Assembly: GCA_013812995.1 (NCBI GenBank)
Contig: JACCSL010000813.1
Span: 1-12,199 of the forward strand
Length of the DNA stretch: 12,199 bases
Direction of reading: 5' to 3'
DNA from: Ardenticatenales bacterium
GTDB lineage: Bacteria > Chloroflexota > Anaerolineae > Ardenticatenales > Ardenticatenaceae
Each line of letters opens with the position of its first letter. Positions within the stretch are counted from its first letter, which is position 1. Below, piece by piece: positions 6,810-12,199 of the stretch. The position numbers and the translations under genes were made by a program. Below the pieces are notes generated by a model. The model searched no databases and had not been told where the DNA came from. It was given only the letters and a program-made list of their open reading frames with translations.

Positions 6810-7394
6810 ATGGCCGAAACCGCCGGAAACCGCTATGAAGAGCCTACCAGCGAGGTCGCTGCCGCATCGGCGGTCGCTGATCAGCCAGACCCCACGACCC
6901 TTGATAAGCTAACAACGCACTTTGGCAAAAAGGTGCTTGGCACCAGCACACGTCTTGGCGAGGCCACAGCCATTGTAGATGCCAAGGCCCTGGTGGAAGT
7001 GATGACCTGGCTACGGGACGAGGGAAAGTTTGTGCTCCTTTCCGACCTGACGGCCCACGATTGCCACGGGCAGGAGCCCCGCTTCTGGGTGATCTACCAG
7101 TTGACCAACATCGAGACCCCCGAGCGACTACGAATCAAGGTGGGTTTGCCCGAAAAGAAACCGTCGGTCGAGTCGATGGTTCCTCTGTGGCCGGGCGCGA
7201 ACTTTCTGGAGCGCGAGGTCTATGACCTGATGGGCATCGAGTTCAAGAACCATCCTAACCTCACGCGCATCATGATGCCCACCGAGTGGGAGGGACACCC
7301 ACTGCGCAAGGACTACCCGGTGGTTTATGAGCCGGTGCAGTTTACCCACAACGCTGCTGAGATACGCGCCCGAAAACCCCTGGCGGAGAAATAA
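6810..7394 (+). CDS. nuoC: NADH-quinone oxidoreductase subunit C (separate copy)
   Basis: NuoC is the 30-kDa-type subunit that scaffolds the peripheral arm between NuoB, NuoD and NuoI; it carries no cofactor. The 194-residue product starts with a charged, low-complexity stretch (about 1-28), then the fold, with the signature EREVYDLMGIEF followed by HPNLTRIMMP and EWEGHPLRKDYP near residues 135-172. I chose the ATG at 6810 because AGAGGA lies seven bases upstream. In-frame starts at 6693 (TTG) and 6765 (ATG) would add an N-terminus unlike the family and have poor ribosome sites. The C domain of the upstream fusion has [10 protein letters not shown] here, so the two C copies are also divergent. 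Confidence 0.93.
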   Translation: MAETAGNRYEEPTSEVAAASAVADQPDPTTLDKLTTHFGKKVLGTSTRLGEATAIVDAKALVEVMTWLRDEGKFVLLSDLTAHDCHGQEPRFWVIYQLTNIETPERLRIKVGLPEKKPSVESMVPLWPGANFLEREVYDLMGIEFKNHPNLTRIMMPTEWEGHPLRKDYPVVYEPVQFTHNAAEIRARKPLAEK

Positions 7395-7423
7395 GCCTGC
7401 GATAGAGGCGGAAGCGAGGAGTG

Positions 7424-8719
7424 ATGGGAGTTATTGAGAACGTTTCCAGGTGGATTCTCGGTAGAGAGGCACCTGAAGAAGAGCTTGAACGGGAACATCT
7501 AGAGCGCCTGCAACCCAAAGATCAGTTGATGCCGACCTGGGAAGAGGGCGAAGAGGGTGGCAAGATGGTCCTCAGCATGGGGCCGCAGCATCCCTCAACC
7601 CACGGCGTGCTCCGTCTCGAATTGGAGATGGAGGGGGAGCGGGTGCTCAAGATTACGCCTGACGTGGGCTATCTCCACACAGGCATAGAAAAGACCTTTG
7701 AAACGCTTCGCTACGATCAGGGCACGGCACTGACGCCCCGCATCGACTATCTCTCGCCGATGAACAACACCTGGTGTTTCATCATGGCGGTCGAGAAATT
7801 GCTGGAGATCACGCCGCCCCCGCGTGCGGAGTATGTGCGCGTGATTCTAGGGGAACTCACGAGAATCAACAGCCACCTGGTCTGGCTGGCGACGCACGCG
7901 CTCGACATCGGCGCGATGAGCGTTTTTCTGTACTGCTTCCGCGAGCGCGAGATGATCCTGGACATCTACGAGATGGTGTCCGGGGCACGAATGATGGATA
8001 GTTATTACCGTGCCGGGGGGCTGGCGTGGGATATTCCGCCAGGTTTCATTGAGGCGGTTCAAGCTATTCTGGATATCCTGCCCGCACGGATCGATGAGTA
8101 TGAGAGTCTGCTGACGCGAAACCCCATCTGGATGGAACGAACCCAGAACGTGGGTGCCATCAGTGCCGAGAAAGCATTGGCACTCAGCGCCACCGGCCCT
8201 GCGCTCCGCGCAACGGGCGTGCCCTGGGACCTTCGCAAGACGATGCCCTACTCTGTCTACGAGGCATTTGACTTTGAGATTCCCGTTGGCTCGCGCGGCG
8301 ATGTCTATGACCGCTACCTCGTTCGTATGGAAGAGATGCGCCAGAGCCTCCGCATCATCGAGCAGGGAATACGAGTCATCCCGCGCGGCCCCTTCCGCAT
8401 CGACAATCACAAGATTGCGCCGCCGCCGAAGGAGGAGATTTACCTCTCGATGGAGGCACTGATTCATCACTTCAAGCTGTGGACGGAGGGCTTCCGCGTT
8501 CCACCGGGCGAAGCCTACGCCGCCATTGAGTCCCCGCGTGGCGAGCTTGGTTTCTACGTGGTCTCGGATGGGTCGGCCAAACCATGCCGGGTCCATGTGC
8601 GTGGGCCGAGCTTCATCAATCTACAGCTGATAGGACCAATGTCAGAGGGTGGATTGGTAGCGGACCTCGTGGCCGTGATTGCCAGTCTGGACCCTGTGTT
8701 GGGAGAGGTAGATCGCTAA
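7424..8719 (+). CDS. nuoD: NADH-quinone oxidoreductase subunit D (separate copy)
   Basis: NuoD (49-kDa type) forms the quinone-binding pocket with NuoB. From the ATG at 7424 it has 431 residues. GPQHPSTHG (53-61) and RIDY (106-109) supply H60 and Y109, equivalent to the quinone-headgroup His/Tyr of Thermus Nqo4. GYLHTGIEKTFE matches the Thermus and mitochondrial form, unlike the fused copy. The nickel CxxC pairs of hydrogenase large subunits are absent. The protein ends in GEVDR. A GTG immediately before (7421) is an alternative start; AGGAG at 7417-7421 is very close to the ATG, so the exact start is uncertain. An acidic segment (about 15-50) precedes the fold. The last codons contain GGGAGAGG, the ribosome site of nuoE two bases beyond the stop. 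Confidence 0.95.
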   Translation: MGVIENVSRWILGREAPEEELEREHLERLQPKDQLMPTWEEGEEGGKMVLSMGPQHPSTHGVLRLELEMEGERVLKITPDVGYLHTGIEKTFETLRYDQGTALTPRIDYLSPMNNTWCFIMAVEKLLEITPPPRAEYVRVILGELTRINSHLVWLATHALDIGAMSVFLYCFREREMILDIYEMVSGARMMDSYYRAGGLAWDIPPGFIEAVQAILDILPARIDEYESLLTRNPIWMERTQNVGAISAEKALALSATGPALRATGVPWDLRKTMPYSVYEAFDFEIPVGSRGDVYDRYLVRMEEMRQSLRIIEQGIRVIPRGPFRIDNHKIAPPPKEEIYLSMEALIHHFKLWTEGFRVPPGEAYAAIESPRGELGFYVVSDGSAKPCRVHVRGPSFINLQLIGPMSEGGLVADLVAVIASLDPVLGEVDR

Positions 8720-8721
8720 CT

Positions 8722-9258
8722 ATGTTACTTGAACAGCGTCGCGAGAAGGTCGAAGAGATTCTGAGCCACTACCCGCAGAAAAGGGCGGCTCTTATGCCCA
8801 TGCTCTATGAGGCGCAGGAGGTTTACGGCTACCTGACAGAAGAAGCCATCCGCGAGGTGGCGGCCATCCTGGAACTCGACCCGACCGAGGTCTACTCCGT
8901 CAGCGAGTTCTACTCGCTCTACTACCACAAACCCACAGGCAAATACATTATCCGCTTCTGCACGGATATGCCCTGCGCTCTGGTGGGAGCGGAGCACGCC
9001 TACCAGCAACTCCTCAATCTTCTTGGTCTCAAAAATGGCGAAACCTCGGCAGATGGGCTCTTCACCGTCGAGCACTGCGTCTGCCTCGCGGCCTGTGCCA
9101 CCGCTCCTGTGTTGCAGGTCAATCGGCAGTTCTTTGAGAATATGACCGAGGCCAAGATGCGAGAGCTGCTTGAGACCCTTCGCACGAGCGGGCTGCCCGA
9201 GGATGGCCCTGTAATGAAATTCCAGCCGCGAACAGCCGACACACCTACCGGCTTTTAG
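8722..9258 (+). CDS. nuoE: NADH-quinone oxidoreductase subunit E ([2Fe-2S], 24-kDa type)
   Basis: NuoE carries cluster N1a in the NADH-oxidising module with NuoF and NuoG. The 178-residue product has the thioredoxin-like [2Fe-2S] ligands C80, C85, C121 and C125 at exactly the spacing of Thermus Nqo2 (5, 36, 4). C119 is an extra cysteine beside them. The helical N-terminal domain (about 1-70) with SEFYSLYYHKP is typical. The start at 8722 lies two bases after the nuoD stop and uses the GGGAGAGG within the nuoD end, so it is translationally coupled to nuoD. A longer frame reading back into nuoD is not needed. nuoF follows after 20 bases. Confidence 0.95.
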   Translation: MLLEQRREKVEEILSHYPQKRAALMPMLYEAQEVYGYLTEEAIREVAAILELDPTEVYSVSEFYSLYYHKPTGKYIIRFCTDMPCALVGAEHAYQQLLNLLGLKNGETSADGLFTVEHCVCLAACATAPVLQVNRQFFENMTEAKMRELLETLRTSGLPEDGPVMKFQPRTADTPTGF

Positions 9259-9278
9259 AGTCGGGGAAGCAGCAGGAT

Positions 9279-10577
9279 ATGGAACAGCTTTATCTCATTT
9301 GCCGACACCGCGAGGTTCCCAACCTTCATCAGTACGAGACCTATATTCAGAAGGAGCAGGGATACCAGGCGCTCCAGCAGGTTCTGAAGCTGAGCCGGGA
9401 CGAGGTCATCGACATCGTCAAGGCATCGGGCCTGCGCGGGCGCGGCGGAGCAGGGTTTCCCACTGGCCTCAAGTGGAGTTTTATGCCCAAGAACGTGCAG
9501 GGGCCGGTCTACCTGGTGATCAACTGCGCGGAGGGCGAACCCGGTACCTTCGGGAACCATGAGATTATTGAGAACAATCCCCACCAGCTCATCGAGGGGA
9601 TTATCATCGGGTGCTATGCCATTGGGGCGACGGCTGCCTACATCTATCATCGCGGCGAGTTCAAGTACGGAGCCGAGATGATGCAGAGGGCGGTCGATGA
9701 GGCATACAAGCAGGGATGGTTGGGCAAGAAGGTTGGGGGACGCGAGGATGTCTCACTCGATATCTATCTGCACCCGGAAGCGTCAGCCTACATCTGTGGC
9801 GAGGAAACCGCGCAGTTGAACTCCATTGAGGGATACCTGGGTCAGCCCCGCTTGAAACCGCCTTTTCCGGCGCAGTCCGGGCTATGGAAGCGCCCCACCA
9901 CCGTCAATAATGTCGAGACGCTGGCGCATGTCCCCGCGATTATCCGTAATGGCCCCGCCTGGTTCCGCCAGTGGGGGACAGAGAAGAGCCCCGGTACTCG
10001 CGTCTACTGCGTGAGCGGCCATGTCATGCGCCCCGGAAACTATGAACTGCCCATGAATGTCACCGCCCGCGAGCTGATTTTCGAGCACGCAGGGGGCATC
10101 TGGAAGGGGCGCGGCCTGAAGGGTTTTATCCCCGGCGGTGTTTCGGCCCCCATTTTAACAAATGACCATCTTGACCTCCCACTGGACTACGATAGTCTCG
10201 CGGGCGCGGGCTCGATGGGTGGCTCGGGCGGTGTCATTGTCATGGATGACCAGACTGATATGGCCTGGCTTGCCAAGAAGATGGTCGATTTCTATTCTCA
10301 CGAGAGTTGCGGCAAATGCAGCCCCTGCCGTGAGGGCACCTGGTGGCAGAAAAACCTGCTTGACCGTATGATGACGGGTCTTGCCCGCTCCGGTGACGTG
10401 GAGATGCTGGAGATGGTCTCCGAGCAGATGGCAGGCACATGCTTCTGCCCGCTCGGTGAGTCCTCGCAGATGGTGGTGCTGGGCGCGATGAAGTATTTCC
10501 GCAGTGATTTCGAGCGGTACGGGCAGGGCAAGGCATACGACGGGGTCATCCCGATGTCGGCAATTGAGCATCATTAA
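9279..10577 (+). CDS. nuoF: NADH-quinone oxidoreductase subunit F (FMN and NADH binding, 51-kDa type)
   Basis: NuoF oxidises NADH through FMN and holds cluster N3. The 432-residue product has the glycine-rich GRGGAGFPTGLKW (54-66), the NADH-stacking F68, CGEETA (173-178), TVNNVET (208-214) and N3 ligands C344, C347, C350 (SCGKCSPC) and C390 (TCFCPLG). The second FMN loop reads NCAEGEPGTFGNHE (82-95), where family members usually have N-A-D-E-x-E-P-G and then KDR. Aligned to Thermus Nqo1, the Asp equivalent to D94 is A84 and KDR is GNH; the adjacent Glu (E85) is kept. A GCAGGA site precedes the ATG. The SLBB and N3 helical domains are complete, so the gene looks functional. nuoG begins 23 bases after the stop. 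Confidence 0.96.
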   Translation: MEQLYLICRHREVPNLHQYETYIQKEQGYQALQQVLKLSRDEVIDIVKASGLRGRGGAGFPTGLKWSFMPKNVQGPVYLVINCAEGEPGTFGNHEIIENNPHQLIEGIIIGCYAIGATAAYIYHRGEFKYGAEMMQRAVDEAYKQGWLGKKVGGREDVSLDIYLHPEASAYICGEETAQLNSIEGYLGQPRLKPPFPAQSGLWKRPTTVNNVETLAHVPAIIRNGPAWFRQWGTEKSPGTRVYCVSGHVMRPGNYELPMNVTARELIFEHAGGIWKGRGLKGFIPGGVSAPILTNDHLDLPLDYDSLAGAGSMGGSGGVIVMDDQTDMAWLAKKMVDFYSHESCGKCSPCREGTWWQKNLLDRMMTGLARSGDVEMLEMVSEQMAGTCFCPLGESSQMVVLGAMKYFRSDFERYGQGKAYDGVIPMSAIEHH

Positions 10578-10600
10578 CGCTAGGCAGGGTACAACGAACG

Positions 10601-12199
10601 ATGGCTAACGAACAAGAGATGGTCACCATCAATGTGGACGGCCAGGAAATCAAGGTTCCCAAGGGGGTCATGCTCGTCGAGGCGACCAAGGTGGTCAACG
10701 TCGAGATTCCAGTTTTCTGCTACCACCCTAAACTTGATCCTGTTGGTATGTGCCGTATGTGTCTGGTGGAGATCGGGAACCCTGGGAAAAATAAGGACGG
10801 GACGCCGATGGTCGACGAGGAGGGGCGCGCGGTCATCCAGTGGATGCCCAAACTCATGACTGCCTGCACCACGCCCGTCAGCGAGGGGCTGCACTGCCGC
10901 ACCGCGAACGAGCGCGTAGCCGATGCTTGGCGAGGAACCCTGGAATTTCTGCTCACCTCCCACCCCCTGGATTGCCCGGTCTGCGACAAGGGTGGCGAGT
11001 GTCCGCTCCAGGATTTGACCTTTGCCTTCGGCCCGGACATGAGCCGCTTCTACAAGCGAAACAAGTACCAATTCGAGAAGCCGATTCCCCTGGGCGATTT
11101 AATCTGGCTGGACCGCGAGCGCTGCATCTACTGTGCGCGCTGTGTCCGCTTTCAGGAGCAGATCGCGGGGGACCCAGTGCTGAAATTCGCGGACCGCAAC
11201 CGGGGACAGGAAATTGTTACCTACTCGGACCCGCCCTTCGATAGCTACTTTAGTGGAAATACGACCGACATCTGCCCGGTGGGCGCGCTCACGACGGAGG
11301 ACTTCCGCTTCAAGGCGCGCGTCTGGGAGCTTAAAAATGTACCCAGCATCTGCAACCACTGCTCGGTGGGCTGCAACACGGTGCTCGGCACGCGCACGGA
11401 CGATGTCAAGCGGGTCATGCCGCGCCAGAACGAGTGGGTGAACGAGATGTGGCTCTGCGACAAGGGGCGCTTTGGACATCACTTTCTCCGGGCCGGCGAC
11501 CGTCTTACCACGCCGCTTATTCGCGAGAACAACACCTTCCGCCCCGCCAGCTGGGAGGAGGCACTCCGGGTGGTGGCTGACCGACTCGCTGAGACGATGG
11601 CAAGCTACGGCTCGGCCAGCATCGGCGGCATCGCGGGGGACCGCGCGGCCAACGAGGACCTCTATCTCTTCGCGCGCTTCATCCGCGAGGTGGTTGGGAG
11701 CAATAACATTGATTTCCGTCTCCAGTGGCCGACCAATAGTGGCATCGAAGAGGCGCTTCCGATGGTGGGCCTCACCAGTGGCTCTAATTTGGGCGAGCTG
11801 GGGAAGAATGCCCTGATTCTGACCATTGGTGCGAACCTGGAAGAGGAGCAGCCTGTCACCTACCTGCGGCTGCGAAAAGCGGTGCTTCAGGGCGCGCAGC
11901 TCCTCGTCGCCCAGAGCCGCGAGACCAAGGAGATGAAGGATGCCACGCAGGCGCTTCTCCTTCAGCCGGGCAGCGAGCCATACCTCGCGGCGGCCCTGCT
12001 CAAGGCCGTGCTGGCGGGTGGGCAGACAGACATGAGCAAGATCGGTGGGGCCCCAGAGGTGACGGCTGCCATTGAGGCGCTGAGTGCCGACGACCTGGCC
12101 GCGCAGAGCGGCCAGGAGGCCACCAGGATTCAGGCGTTGGCTACTTCGATCCTGGCAGCGGAGCAGCTTATCATCATGGTGGGGCGCGAGGCACTCGCC
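10601..12199 (+). CDS. nuoG: NADH-quinone oxidoreductase subunit G, N-terminal part (truncated by window edge)
   Basis: NuoG is the largest peripheral-arm subunit and wires electrons from NuoF/E to NuoI. The frame stays open for 533 codons to the window end. Visible iron-sulfur ligands in order are: N1b C40, C51, C54, C89; N5 H121, C125, C128, C134; N4 C175, C178, C181, C225; and N7 C251, C254, C258, C286, with the same N7 spacing as Thermus. The molybdopterin-oxidoreductase-like domain begins near 246 (WLCDKGRFGHH at 284-294) and continues off the edge. N7 is found in some bacteria and lost in mitochondria. The start at 10601 follows GGCAGGG at some distance. No sign of frame disruption. Confidence 0.95.
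   Translation, partial: MANEQEMVTINVDGQEIKVPKGVMLVEATKVVNVEIPVFCYHPKLDPVGMCRMCLVEIGNPGKNKDGTPMVDEEGRAVIQWMPKLMTACTTPVSEGLHCRTANERVADAWRGTLEFLLTSHPLDCPVCDKGGECPLQDLTFAFGPDMSRFYKRNKYQFEKPIPLGDLIWLDRERCIYCARCVRFQEQIAGDPVLKFADRNRGQEIVTYSDPPFDSYFSGNTTDICPVGALTTEDFRFKARVWELKNVPSICNHCSVGCNTVLGTRTDDVKRVMPRQNEWVNEMWLCDKGRFGHHFLRAGDRLTTPLIRENNTFRPASWEEALRVVADRLAETMASYGSASIGGIAGDRAANEDLYLFARFIREVVGSNNIDFRLQWPTNSGIEEALPMVGLTSGSNLGELGKNALILTIGANLEEEQPVTYLRLRKAVLQGAQLLVAQSRETKEMKDATQALLLQPGSEPYLAAALLKAVLAGGQTDMSKIGGAPEVTAAIEALSADDLAAQSGQEATRIQALATSILAAEQLIIMVGREALA

Noticed and set aside
8584..8721. Longer nuoE reading frame starting inside nuoD
   Set aside because: The extra residues overlap the conserved NuoD end in another frame; the ATG at 8722 gives a standard NuoE with a good ribosome site.

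Overview
The window is one densely packed, single-direction (+) block of respiratory-chain genes. It reads as cytochrome b, a diheme cytochrome c, a fused NuoB-NuoC-NuoD protein and NuoI, then nuoA, nuoB, nuoC, nuoD, nuoE, nuoF and the first part of nuoG, which runs off the right edge. A short open frame ending at base 48 may be the tail of a preceding gene. No RNA genes, mobile elements, CRISPR arrays or convincing reverse-strand genes were seen.

The host is a bacterium with a moderately high GC genome. A cytochrome bc-type pair and complex I with an extra set of B/C/D subunits, together with an unusual cytochrome b (b6-like heme spacing, no cysteine, APWY instead of PEWY), suggest a deep-branching, probably menaquinone-using lineage. 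Chloroflexota is my best guess (inference from protein character, not from a search).

Layout. (1) 93-2612: cytochrome b and membrane-anchored diheme cytochrome c, the redox core of a quinol:cytochrome c oxidoreductase; any Rieske protein would lie upstream of the window. (2) 2643-5695: an 814-residue NuoB/C/D fusion translationally coupled to nuoI, together a quinone-reducing Q-module without NADH-binding subunits. (3) 5696-5776: an AT-rich junction holding a 16-bp terminator-like hairpin whose right arm supplies the -35 of an extended -10 promoter. (4) 5777-12199: a second gene set nuoA-B-C-D-E-F-G, with separate B, C and D genes and the full NADH module. The membrane-arm genes nuoH and nuoJ-N are not in the window.

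The central observation is that two complete and divergent Q-modules lie side by side. Both keep all four N2-cluster cysteines and the quinone-site His/Tyr pair, so neither looks decayed. The fused one sits with the cytochrome bc genes and nuoI; the separate one sits with the NADH-oxidising subunits. The locus could encode two versions of complex I, one NADH-driven and one fed by another donor, or alternative peripheral arms sharing a membrane arm. Secondary oddities are replacement of a normally conserved FMN-site Asp by Ala in NuoF, the APWY motif and the long soluble tail of cytochrome b, and strong RNA hairpins between cytochrome b and c and before nuoA.
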